This document shows, piece after piece, positions 32,176 to 40,684 of a DNA stretch of 64,000 nucleotides. The notes beneath the pieces are model-generated. The model searched no databases, was not told the origin of the DNA, and worked only from the letters and a program-made list of their open reading frames with translations. The stretch's first letter is position 1; the number at the start of each line of letters is the position of its first letter. The stretch is taken from positions 1 through 64,000 of the forward strand of contig JAEUVJ010000040.1 of the NCBI GenBank assembly GCA_016787085.1, given 5' to 3'. The stretch comes from Chitinophagaceae bacterium (GTDB taxonomy: Bacteria > Bacteroidota > Bacteroidia > Chitinophagales > Chitinophagaceae). The position numbers and the translations under genes are program-made.

Positions 32176-33330
32176 TTATTGTCCTAAAAGGGCATTGTAT
32201 TTATTACGCAAATACCCATGAACTACAGGCTGATCATAATGCTGCTCAATTTTTGCACGCAGCGTCCGGGCATACTCCTGCAGGCGGGCAGGATCAGCCA
32301 AAGCATCCTCTAATTTCTGCTGCAGGTCCGTTGTATTCTTCACTTCAAAGATCAGCCCTGTCCTTTTATGCTCTACTATATCCACATTGCCTTCGATCTT
32401 AGAACAGATAACAGGGCAAAGCATAGCCCCGGCCTGCAACAATACATTTGGAAACCCCTCCCGGTGAGAAGGATGCACCAGGGCAAAAGATAAAGGCATA
32501 AAATATTCGACCGAGTCGCTCCAGCCAGCCAAAACGATGCCCGGGTGTGTCCGTAGAATTTGCTTCGTCTCATCGCTTACCGGGTCCACTTCGTCTTCAA
32601 ATGCACCCACCAATACCAGGCGAACGTTCTCATTCTTTTTATATACACCCAGAAAGGCATGGACCAGTTCATCAATACCTTTATCATGTACAAGGCGGCC
32701 TACCGACAGAAAACAGATATGTTTCTCATCATACCTGATCAGTCGTTTTATTTCCTCCAGTTTTTCTTTCCTGATCGCAGACAATGAATAACGCTGCAGG
32801 TCAATTCCATTGCTCGACCCCATACCGATGATCTCCAGTTTCGCCGGGTTTACAAGTTTATGCTCTTTAATATACTCCATCAACGAAAAGCTATTAGGCC
32901 ATACATGTGTCGCAGCACGGGCTGTCAGTTTTTCCATTGCCACCAGCACTTTTCTTGCCGGCCCTTTTGATGTCATAAAACGGAGACCGGCGATGGTATG
33001 GATACGGATCTTTATACCAGCCATGCGGGCAGCCAGCATAGCTATCAGGCCGGCTTTGGGTGTATGCGAATGAACAATATCCGGTTTTTCCTTTTTGAAA
33101 AACCGATACATCAGCCACAGGCAACGAAGATCTGCGAACGGCGTCATCTTTCTTGTCATGGGAATGATATGATGACGACAATCTTCATTCTTCTTTACCG
33201 TTTCCAGTTCCGGCCCGTCACTGCTGACCATGACCACGTCAAAACCATTCGCATGCATGTAACGCATCTGGCCTCTTAGTAAAACATTAAGCGAAATGGG
33301 AGCGGTGGTTACACGGATAAGTTTAGGCAT
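32176..33330 (-). CDS. Glycosyltransferase family 4
   Basis: This is a 384-aa cytoplasmic GT-B enzyme. N-terminal domain: PKLIRVTTAPISLNVLLRGQ and DIVHSHTPKAGLIAMLAARM, a patch typical of WbpX/EpsD-like transferases. C-terminal donor domain: ICFLSVGRLVHDKGIDELVH and HPSHREGFPNVLLQAGAM, the E-x7-E-like motif. I chose the ATG at 33330 because it directly precedes the first strand; the frame extends 13 codons upstream into a hairpin region. Donor and acceptor sugars are unknown. Confidence 0.88.
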   Translation of the reverse strand: MPKLIRVTTAPISLNVLLRGQMRYMHANGFDVVMVSSDGPELETVKKNEDCRHHIIPMTRKMTPFADLRCLWLMYRFFKKEKPDIVHSHTPKAGLIAMLAARMAGIKIRIHTIAGLRFMTSKGPARKVLVAMEKLTARAATHVWPNSFSLMEYIKEHKLVNPAKLEIIGMGSSNGIDLQRYSLSAIRKEKLEEIKRLIRYDEKHICFLSVGRLVHDKGIDELVHAFLGVYKKNENVRLVLVGAFEDEVDPVSDETKQILRTHPGIVLAGWSDSVEYFMPLSFALVHPSHREGFPNVLLQAGAMLCPVICSKIEGNVDIVEHKRTGLIFEVKNTTDLQQKLEDALADPARLQEYARTLRAKIEQHYDQPVVHGYLRNKYNALLGQ

Positions 33331-33334
33331 TGAT

Positions 33335-33387
33335 AAAAAATTAAAACCAATAAGCCTGTCTTTAGCCAAGACAACCCATATTGGTTT
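33335..33387 (-). terminator. Two-stem hairpin between asparagine synthase and glycosyltransferase
   Basis: AAACCAATA (33344-33352) pairs with TATTGGTTT (33379-33387). Inside it, GTCTT (33358-33362) pairs with AAGAC (33368-33372). On the minus strand it is followed by TAATTTTTT. It ends a few bases before the ATG at 33330, so it could be an attenuator or leader structure rather than a simple terminator. A 14-bp perfect palindrome, ATAGACCGGTCTAT (33390-33403), overlaps the preceding stop codon. Confidence 0.55.
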
Positions 33388-33399
33388 GTATAGACCGGT

Positions 33400-35238
33400 C
33401 TATTGAATAAAACATTTCTTATACCATACTTCGAGCGCAAAAAGGGTCCATAGCATTTTAGCCCTTTTTTCATCTCCTGTTTTCATTTTACGCTCCCATA
33501 AGTTTTCAATAAATGCCGGCTGCACAAAATTCCGGCAATAGGCATCCGGCGACAGGATATAGGAGGCAATTATATCTTTCAGCTCATGATCTATCCATTT
33601 TTTTAACGGGATCTCAAAACCGCGTTTGGGCTGGTTGATCAGTTCTCCCGGCAAATATTTTTCTGCAAGTTTGCGAAGCAGGTATTTGGTTTGACCTCCT
33701 TTTATCTTGAACTCGTCATTTACAGATGGGATATATTCCAGTATCTCCCTGGATAGCAGGGGACTCCTTCCTTCCAGGGAGTGGGCCATTGTAGCAATAT
33801 CCATTTTAACCAGCAGGTTACCCGCTAAAATATTATCAAAGTCAAGATTCATGATCTTTTGCAGACCGCTGAGGCCGGAACGGTTTACAATTGAAAAATC
33901 ATTCTCCACCTTTGACAGAACGATGTCAGTGGCTGCAAGGTATTTTTCTAACCCCTCAAAGCTATCAATGGTAGCTGACAAGTAGGTATCCAACCCGCTT
34001 TTTTTGCTGGCGAGGTCCGCCAGCCGATAAATAAAATTGTACTTACTTTTTTTACTATGCGGTACCGGCAACAGGCCTTTTGCCAATGCAGCTATTGGCT
34101 TTATCAAAAAACCCGGGTTAAAGAAATCGTATTTCGCAAAAGGTACATAACGCCTGTACCCGCCAAATAGTTCGTCACCTCCGTCTCCGTTCAGGATTAC
34201 CGTCAGGTACTTTTTTGCTTCCCTGCTTACATAATAACTGGGAATAGCAGAGCTGTCAAAAAAGGGTTCTCCGTAATTACCCAGGATCTTCTCAATATCA
34301 TTGACCAGGTTATCAAAGGATATTCGTATTTCAGTGTGATGGGTGTGGTAACGATCTGCCACCTTTTTTGCCAAAGGCGCCTCATCATATTCCCCATCAA
34401 AAGAAACGGTAAAGGTCTTTAGTGAAGAATTATAGTTTTTTGCAATAGCCGTGACCAGCCCGCTGTCAATCCCCCCGCTAAGAAAAGATCCTACTTCCAG
34501 ATCAGAAGACTCCACTCTTCGTTTAACTGCCTGGTGAAGTAAAGCGTCGGTTCGTTGCAAAGCAGTAGTAAAATCATCCGCGGATTTCTGGGAATAAAAG
34601 GAATGAATATCCCACCAGCGACTGATCCTTACGTCTGGCTTTTGCAGAGAAATATATGCATAACTACCTGCCGGTAATTCATGAACATTTTTATAGGGAG
34701 TAGCTTCTTTATAAAAATATCCCATTCGTACATATTGATGCAGATGCTCTTCGTTGACTTGCAGTTTTACCTGGCGGCTGATCGCATTCAATTCGCTGGC
34801 GAATATAAACTTGTCACCATCTGCATAATAATAGAGAGGCTTTTTACCGGCCCGGTCCCTGGCAAGAAAAAGCTCTTGTTTGCTTTTATCATAGATAGCC
34901 AGTGCAAACATTCCGTCAAAATCATTGAGACAGCTGGCGCCGACCCGGGCATATGCATGCAGTATGGTCTCAGTATCAGAATGCGTGGCACATTTCAGTC
35001 CATGTTTTGTGCGTACCTCCTGGTGATTATATATTTCTCCGTTAAAAATGATGGTAAGATGCTCATAATGCATGGGCTGCCTTCCGCCGGCAATATCCAA
35101 TATGGCCAGCCGGTGATGATGCAGTACCAGCCCCTGCTCCGAAAAAGTAGTTTGCTCATCCGGACCGCGATGGTAGAGCGTACGGGTAAGTAAGGGGATA
35201 TCTAATGGTTGGTTGACAGAACCGGCAATGCCGCACAT
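33400..35238 (-). CDS. Asparagine synthase (glutamine-hydrolysing)-like amidotransferase, copy 1
   Basis: The 612-aa class II amidotransferase begins MCGIAGSVN, with the catalytic Cys exposed after Met removal. It has LYHRGPDEQT and FNGEIYNHQEVR in the glutaminase domain, and SFLSGGIDSGLVTAI, the ATP-pyrophosphatase P-loop, near residue 255. Such genes in polysaccharide loci often amidate uronic acid carboxyl groups rather than make asparagine; with a nucleotide-sugar dehydrogenase in the same locus this is plausible here. It follows the Wzy-like gene by 8 bases. Confidence 0.9.
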   Translation of the reverse strand: MCGIAGSVNQPLDIPLLTRTLYHRGPDEQTTFSEQGLVLHHHRLAILDIAGGRQPMHYEHLTIIFNGEIYNHQEVRTKHGLKCATHSDTETILHAYARVGASCLNDFDGMFALAIYDKSKQELFLARDRAGKKPLYYYADGDKFIFASELNAISRQVKLQVNEEHLHQYVRMGYFYKEATPYKNVHELPAGSYAYISLQKPDVRISRWWDIHSFYSQKSADDFTTALQRTDALLHQAVKRRVESSDLEVGSFLSGGIDSGLVTAIAKNYNSSLKTFTVSFDGEYDEAPLAKKVADRYHTHHTEIRISFDNLVNDIEKILGNYGEPFFDSSAIPSYYVSREAKKYLTVILNGDGGDELFGGYRRYVPFAKYDFFNPGFLIKPIAALAKGLLPVPHSKKSKYNFIYRLADLASKKSGLDTYLSATIDSFEGLEKYLAATDIVLSKVENDFSIVNRSGLSGLQKIMNLDFDNILAGNLLVKMDIATMAHSLEGRSPLLSREILEYIPSVNDEFKIKGGQTKYLLRKLAEKYLPGELINQPKRGFEIPLKKWIDHELKDIIASYILSPDAYCRNFVQPAFIENLWERKMKTGDEKRAKMLWTLFALEVWYKKCFIQ

Positions 35239-35246
35239 AACGATAA

Positions 35247-36626
35247 CTATGTATTATAACCAAGTAATCTTTTGAGCCAGTTTGGATAGGCGAGGCCGGT
35301 ACCTCTGTACAATAAAAAAAGCATTACCATGTAAAATGGCATACAGGGGATTTTATACCGGGAGAGGGTACCAAAATTGGCAGTGGATGCCCCCACTCCG
35401 ACAGCAAAAACAATGGCAAAAATGAAACAGAAAAGTGCACGGGGGTCTTTAAATATCAGCCGGAATGTTTTCGATAATCCCTTTTTAAAAAAAAGATATA
35501 ATGTCAATATAGTAAAAACAAAGGCTTCGAGCGCCGATAGCATAGCCGGCGCAGACCGGATTTCCCATAGAAATGGCCTGAAAAAAGTAGCCCCAATACT
35601 ATTCAAAACCAATAAGACGGGATTGGAAGCATTAATTGAGTAATAAGATCCTTGCGGGCCCTGAATCGCCTGGTATCCCGCCCGCTGACTCTCAGCTGAT
35701 GTAAGCAAATTATCCAGTTGGTACTGCCGGAGCGTTTCATCAGCCGTAAAGTACTGAACTAAAAAATATCCTGCTGATATACCAATAGTAAAAGTAATAG
35801 CCGCAAATATTTGTCTTAACGTTTTATCCTTTATCAGTTGGTTTGTCTCTGCAAATATCCAGATCGTAACAGACAGTAATAATACAAGAAATATATATGT
35901 TTTGATAACATAAAGAAGGTAACCAGATACAACTATCCAGAAAATAGAGGCTGCAATCCTGGTTTTTTTCATAAAAATATTTTGCACGGCATATACGAAG
36001 AAACCCACTGCACCAAAACAAATTGGATCTTTAAGAAGGCCGGAGCTCCAAAACCCTACGCTTGGCAGAAATAAAGTGGCCATAGCAATTTCTCTTCGGG
36101 CGTTGGGATAGTAGTAGTAAAATGTTTTAAATAAGCGAATAGCACCGCCAAGTGCAAACATCATAAAGCAGAAGCAAATAGACAGGTAGCTATTAAAGAA
36201 AACTAATGACGGTATTAACCCCAGACGAGGAGGAAAGAGATTACCCGCATTTCTCATATAATTGTATGTAACATCATTCTCATAATTATCAAACATAAAA
36301 TAAGGAGATACAGGATTACTGTCATCTAATTTTGGTGTCAGTATAATTCCAGGGAAAAAACTAAAGTCATCTGACAGTGCCGCCCTGAAATCCTGTATAG
36401 CTTGAAAATACAAGCCCGTATCGCCACCACCGAAGTAATAGGCGGTAATTACTGCATACGCAACCGTACAAAAGACCTTGAAATAAAAGGCTTTGAAATA
36501 ATACTTCCGCACTACTACATCTTTACAGCTATTAGCCCGGGCCCTCAAAATGGCGTACATTATAACCAGGCACAGGGGTACCAGGAAAAAATCATTGACC
36601 GTAAAAAAGGGGGTTGCTAATAACAT
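35247..36626 (-). CDS. Polytopic membrane protein, candidate O-antigen/EPS polymerase (Wzy-like)
   Basis: The 459-aa protein has about 11-12 hydrophobic segments, for example FLVPLCLVIMYAIL, YLLYVIKTYIFLVLLLSVT and ALFCFIFAIVFAVGVGA. A large periplasmic loop of about 70 residues follows the YYFGGGDTGLYF segment. Wzy polymerases are poorly conserved; the call rests on topology and on the otherwise complete Wzx/Wzy-type locus in which no other polymerase candidate is seen. A related membrane role cannot be excluded. It lies 11 bases after the glycosyltransferase gene. Confidence 0.7.
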   Translation of the reverse strand: MLLATPFFTVNDFFLVPLCLVIMYAILRARANSCKDVVVRKYYFKAFYFKVFCTVAYAVITAYYFGGGDTGLYFQAIQDFRAALSDDFSFFPGIILTPKLDDSNPVSPYFMFDNYENDVTYNYMRNAGNLFPPRLGLIPSLVFFNSYLSICFCFMMFALGGAIRLFKTFYYYYPNARREIAMATLFLPSVGFWSSGLLKDPICFGAVGFFVYAVQNIFMKKTRIAASIFWIVVSGYLLYVIKTYIFLVLLLSVTIWIFAETNQLIKDKTLRQIFAAITFTIGISAGYFLVQYFTADETLRQYQLDNLLTSAESQRAGYQAIQGPQGSYYSINASNPVLLVLNSIGATFFRPFLWEIRSAPAMLSALEAFVFTILTLYLFFKKGLSKTFRLIFKDPRALFCFIFAIVFAVGVGASTANFGTLSRYKIPCMPFYMVMLFLLYRGTGLAYPNWLKRLLGYNT

Positions 36627-36637
36627 GAATGCAACAA

Positions 36638-37705
36638 TTAAGAAAAGAGTGACTTAAACTGGTCACGGGTGGCCAATACAGAATAAAACTTCACGATTTT
36701 ATCGCGGGCAGCTGCGCCCATTTTTTGCCGGAGTTCCGGGTGATTTAATAGCAACGTCAATGCATCCTCCCATTCCTGTTCTGTTTGACAAATATAACCG
36801 TTGATCCCATTATTCACGATCTCGGTGTTGACACCTACCGGTGATACTACCGCCGGTATGCCTAGTGACATGTACTGGATCGCTTTGAAACCACATTTGC
36901 CTTTGGCAAGATCATCGTCATACAAAGGCATCAGGCCTATATGTATGTTGAGCAGGTCTGCAATTTCTGTTTCTTTCTTCCATTTAATGAACCGGTAATT
37001 TTTAAGTGGAAGTTCCGGGTCCTTGTCGGCAATGACAATAAATGTAAAATCATATTTGCCTTGTAACCTTTGCAATACTGGCAATATAATATCCAGGAAT
37101 TTCAGGGTACTAAAAGAGCCGGTCCAGCCGATAGCCGGGTTATCTGTAACATGGTTTTGCAACCTGTTATGTGCAGACTCTGTATCCACCACCGTGGGGA
37201 GTATCTCTGTCCCTCTACTATTATACCGGGATGCAAAAGTTGCCAGAAAGCTATTACCAGCAGCTACTTTGTAAGACCACTTGCATACCTGCCGCACTTT
37301 GCTGAACCACTTTACATACCGGGCCATTTTATTATACTGTGAGGCTACCGGTATCCAGATCGCATCATCAAAGTCATAAATGATTTTTTTCCGGTATAAC
37401 CGGGCAATGATCCATTCAAAGACAGGCGGCCCCAGGGGGGCTGCTTCCCGGTGAATAAATACATAATCATACTTCGCAACTGTAAACATCAATATCCATC
37501 GCCGGGCAAATCCCCCGGCTATCCCTGTTATTTTCCTGAAATGATGACCGGGCTTAAAAAAGATTTTCCAGGCCGCCATACTCAGAAAAGGTTCATACCG
37601 GTACTGAATACCTTTTTGATGAAAAAATTCCAGGTAGTGTTCAAACCGGTAACGTTGAGAAGGAGACTCGTAAGCAGGATACGGCGCCAGGAACAAAATT
37701 CTCAT
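36638..37705 (-). CDS. Glycosyltransferase (GT4-like)
   Basis: This is a 355-aa GT-B protein. MRILFLAPYPAYESPSQRYR is a typical N-terminal loop, and KKIIYDFDDAIWIP near residue 115 is shared with several EPS transferases. NPAIGWTGSFSTLKFLD starts the donor domain. KCGFKAIQYMSLGIPAVVSP stands where the E-x7-E motif is expected and replaces the first Glu with Lys/Cys-Gly-Phe, so the catalytic pattern is degenerate. Its start overlaps the stop of the next transferase gene upstream (ATGA). Confidence 0.85.
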   Translation of the reverse strand: MRILFLAPYPAYESPSQRYRFEHYLEFFHQKGIQYRYEPFLSMAAWKIFFKPGHHFRKITGIAGGFARRWILMFTVAKYDYVFIHREAAPLGPPVFEWIIARLYRKKIIYDFDDAIWIPVASQYNKMARYVKWFSKVRQVCKWSYKVAAGNSFLATFASRYNSRGTEILPTVVDTESAHNRLQNHVTDNPAIGWTGSFSTLKFLDIILPVLQRLQGKYDFTFIVIADKDPELPLKNYRFIKWKKETEIADLLNIHIGLMPLYDDDLAKGKCGFKAIQYMSLGIPAVVSPVGVNTEIVNNGINGYICQTEQEWEDALTLLLNHPELRQKMGAAARDKIVKFYSVLATRDQFKSLFS

Positions 37706-38925
37706 CCGGTCATTTTTTTATATACTGCTGCATAATCAGCAGTGCCTTTTGCCAGATCATAATAGGCAAATGCGGCCGATCTTATATGTTCTTTACCTGT
37801 GTGCTTCAATTCACCCATTTTTGCAATCGCCTGACTGTATTCGGCGGTATTAAATTCGTTTATCACGATCCCTGAGCCAGACTCCCTGACAATCCTGCCG
37901 GTATCCCCTATATCATTACACACAAGCGGTATCCCCATTGCCATGATCTCTCCTTGTTTGGTCGGCGAAGAAGCTCTTTTAGAATAGGCGTCCTTAATAA
38001 AAAAAATACTCCAGTCGCTAAGAGCCAGCAACAGGGGAACATCCCGCCGGAACGCCGGCACAACTATAATATCCTGTGTATTTGCCCCGCTGGCGACGGC
38101 AGCCTGTTTTACCTTTTCGGCCGGGTCGCGGGTTATGAAAAGAAACCGGGCATTGCTGTAAATTTTTTTCAACTCTACAAAGAAGTCCAGCATCTCTTTT
38201 TCAAGATACCAACCACCCAACGACCCAAGATAACTGATCACCGGGCTGTCTCTGTCCAGACCCAGTTCTGCTTTTTTCCGAAGCACTGCATCGTGGCTGA
38301 TCTTATGATAATCAAAATGTGCAAGGTCCACACAACAGGGAATCACGGTTACTTTATCCGGGGGCACATTATATACATTATTGAGTTCTTCCTTTCCTTT
38401 CCATGTCAGCGAAATAACATGACGGGAGTATGTGAAGTAAGCGCTTTCTTTCTTTTTGTATCGCTTATACAGAAAGCGGAAGAGTGGGTTTGCCAGTTTC
38501 CATTGCCCGTTATCCACTCTTTCATCTACCCAGAAACCCCGCATGTCAAAAAGAAAAGGAAGGTCATATTTCCGGGCAAGCAATAACCCCGCTTCTGCTG
38601 CAACATAACTACGACAGTGCACAAAATCAAACCGGTGCTTTTTATGCATACTGACAGCTTTCTTTTTCATTTTCCTGCTGTCGTAAAGCTTGGATAAAAA
38701 TGGCGGCCGAACGGAGAATAATTCATACTCCCAGCTGATACCGGCATTGTCCAGCAAAGAACGGATAAGTTGTTCCTGCTCTGCCAGTCGTTGCTTTTTC
38801 TCAAAACTGAAAATGGTAATAACATATCCCATACGTGAAAGCCCCTCGAGATAAGGAATTACCTGCGACTGTCCAAGTGGATCGGTCATGCCGTCGTAAG
38901 AGATATATAATACTTTTTTACTCAT
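37702..38925 (-). CDS. Glycosyltransferase family 4
   Basis: This is a 407-aa GT-B enzyme. KVLYISYDGMTDPLGQSQVI at the N-terminus and FDFVHCRSYVAAEAGLLLAR are GT4 acceptor-domain features. VISYLGSLGGWYLEKEML opens the donor domain, and SPTKQGEIMAMGIPLVCNDI carries the conserved Glu. It is translationally coupled on both sides: ATGA overlaps with the formyltransferase upstream and the transferase downstream. The linked sugars are unknown. Confidence 0.9.
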   Translation of the reverse strand: MSKKVLYISYDGMTDPLGQSQVIPYLEGLSRMGYVITIFSFEKKQRLAEQEQLIRSLLDNAGISWEYELFSVRPPFLSKLYDSRKMKKKAVSMHKKHRFDFVHCRSYVAAEAGLLLARKYDLPFLFDMRGFWVDERVDNGQWKLANPLFRFLYKRYKKKESAYFTYSRHVISLTWKGKEELNNVYNVPPDKVTVIPCCVDLAHFDYHKISHDAVLRKKAELGLDRDSPVISYLGSLGGWYLEKEMLDFFVELKKIYSNARFLFITRDPAEKVKQAAVASGANTQDIIVVPAFRRDVPLLLALSDWSIFFIKDAYSKRASSPTKQGEIMAMGIPLVCNDIGDTGRIVRESGSGIVINEFNTAEYSQAIAKMGELKHTGKEHIRSAAFAYYDLAKGTADYAAVYKKMTG

Positions 38926-39758
38926 CGCTGTTCATTCCCAAGCGGTACGGTAACCGGTGGCGTACCCGTGTCATTAATTGCCACACGACCCTGCCGTTGC
39001 AGCCGGGAAAGATTCTTCAGCAGATTTTTCTTAGCCGTGTAATTCCACATGCGGGTAAGATATAACTTACCCTTCGTGATCTGATCTTGCGGAACCGTTT
39101 GATATGGTGTACCGGTATTAAACAAGTAGTGAATGGTTCTGAGGTATAAATCATGTGCATGTTCCATTACTTTCCACTGCATATCATCCAGCGAAACAGC
39201 ATTTCCGAGTGCTGTGCATTCGCTGGCAATAATATTACCTGAGTCTATTCCTTCATTCAGCCACATGATCGTGTTACCGATTTTATCCATTTCACCGGTA
39301 CTGATACACCAGTTGGTGCAGTTGGGCCCCCCTTTCACATAAGGCGACAAACCGGTATGCAGATTGATGATCCCGATGGATGGTTTGACAGCAAACATTT
39401 TTTTTCTGACCAATCCTGTACCCGAAACTACTACAAGATCCGGGGCCATATCCAGCGTAAGACGTAAGGCTTCCTCGGAGTTAATACTGTCAACTTCCAG
39501 CAATGAGGTTGCTGGCCAGTGGGAGTAGCTGCTCCTGTATTTTTGCTGCAGCGACGTCCATGCATCATTGATGACCCGGAAAAAAAATCTGTCCTGCAGC
39601 GCTGTCACCAGTTTTTGTAATAAGGGAGTTTTCCTGATACTTTTTTTCTTGTCAATCACGATACCGGCTACAGGAAACTGAGCAGCGATCTTATTGGCCA
39701 ATGCTTTTTGATTAGGCGCATCGCCACACCAGATCACTATTTTCTTTGCCGTTGTCAT
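38922..39758 (-). CDS. Formyltransferase-family protein, second copy
   Basis: The 278-aa protein has the formyl_trans fold. DLVVVSGTGLVRKKMFAVKP and IGIINLHTGLSPYVKGGPNC (Asn-x-His-Thr in place of N-x-HPS) correspond to the active site, and MWLNEGIDSGNIIASE supplies the Asp. The deviation from the classical NVHPS and the Gly-Gly-Pro-Asn-Cys loop put it with the less studied formyltransferase-like proteins of polysaccharide loci. It may be an amino-sugar N-formyltransferase or hydrolase-like. I chose the ATG at 39758, which overlaps the deacetylase stop (ATGA). Confidence 0.78.
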   Translation of the reverse strand: MTTAKKIVIWCGDAPNQKALANKIAAQFPVAGIVIDKKKSIRKTPLLQKLVTALQDRFFFRVINDAWTSLQQKYRSSYSHWPATSLLEVDSINSEEALRLTLDMAPDLVVVSGTGLVRKKMFAVKPSIGIINLHTGLSPYVKGGPNCTNWCISTGEMDKIGNTIMWLNEGIDSGNIIASECTALGNAVSLDDMQWKVMEHAHDLYLRTIHYLFNTGTPYQTVPQDQITKGKLYLTRMWNYTAKKNLLKNLSRLQRQGRVAINDTGTPPVTVPLGNEQR

Positions 39759-40684
39759 GACTTTGCTATCCGGCGCATCCATTGGTACATACCAGATATC
39801 CTAAGACGATTCTTCCAGAAGGGTTCGTTATATAGCTCCACTCTTGGAATGGCAAAAAGACCATCCATCCCGCTATTATAAAATCTTTGTTTTACGGCAA
39901 GCCCGAGCCGGTATCCTGCCTGCTGCGCACAGTTGATTACCCGTTGGTCGTAACTGCCCACCGGGTAAGAGATGGTGACCGGAAACCTGCCAAGTTCGGC
40001 TTCGATCCTTTTTCCTGAGCCCGTCAATTCGGACATGATCTCCTGTTCGCTTTCAATGGAGGCCAGCAAAGGATGAGATACAGAATGGGACCCGATCACA
40101 AATCCTCCCGATTGCATTTGCCGCAGATCATTCCAGTTCATCATTTTCTTTTCCGGCACTGCTACATCGTTTAACGATTGTTGCAGGGCCATCATCACCT
40201 CGCGTCTTTGCTCGTTGGAAAGTGTCTTCATCCACGGTTTTAATACCGCGCCAAACGCAAGACGCTCTTTTAAGGTACGGAAAGAAGGATTGCTCCATGA
40301 CCCGGGCAGGAAATGTAAAGAAAGATCAAGTGTTTTTTTCTGTGTCTGCTGAAATAAACCATCAACTATATATGTCCATGTCGGTATATCCCTGTCAATA
40401 CAATCTGTTACTACATAAAAAGATGCCGGGCATTTATATTTCTCCAATACAGGAACGGCATACTCAATATTATCCTTATACCCGTCATCAAACAAAATGG
40501 TAGCTAAAGGCCGTGAATGGGTTCGGGCGGTTTCCCCTTCAAGCAGGCGATCTTCGAGGCTTACCACGCTGTAGCGACGGCTGATATATGCCACCAGCCT
40601 GTCAAAAAGCGCCACATTCATCGGGGGCCAGAGAATATCTTTCTCGTCAGACACCCTGTGAAAGAGAAAATTCTTAATGAGCAT
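39755..40684 (-). CDS. Polysaccharide deacetylase (NodB homology, CE4)
   Basis: The 309-aa protein has the NodB motifs TILFDDGYKDNIEY (Asp-Asp metal/base pair) and GGFVIGSHSVSHPLL (H-x3-H metal-binding site), with FPVTISYPVGSYDQRV later. The family removes N- or O-acetyl groups from glycans. No signal peptide is visible, so it may act on a cytoplasmic lipid-linked or nucleotide-linked intermediate, or be exported another way. It overlaps the asparagine-synthase-like gene upstream by 11 bases and the formyltransferase downstream by 4. The pairing suggests deacetylation followed by formylation of an amino sugar. Confidence 0.88.
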   Translation of the reverse strand: MLIKNFLFHRVSDEKDILWPPMNVALFDRLVAYISRRYSVVSLEDRLLEGETARTHSRPLATILFDDGYKDNIEYAVPVLEKYKCPASFYVVTDCIDRDIPTWTYIVDGLFQQTQKKTLDLSLHFLPGSWSNPSFRTLKERLAFGAVLKPWMKTLSNEQRREVMMALQQSLNDVAVPEKKMMNWNDLRQMQSGGFVIGSHSVSHPLLASIESEQEIMSELTGSGKRIEAELGRFPVTISYPVGSYDQRVINCAQQAGYRLGLAVKQRFYNSGMDGLFAIPRVELYNEPFWKNRLRISGMYQWMRRIAKS

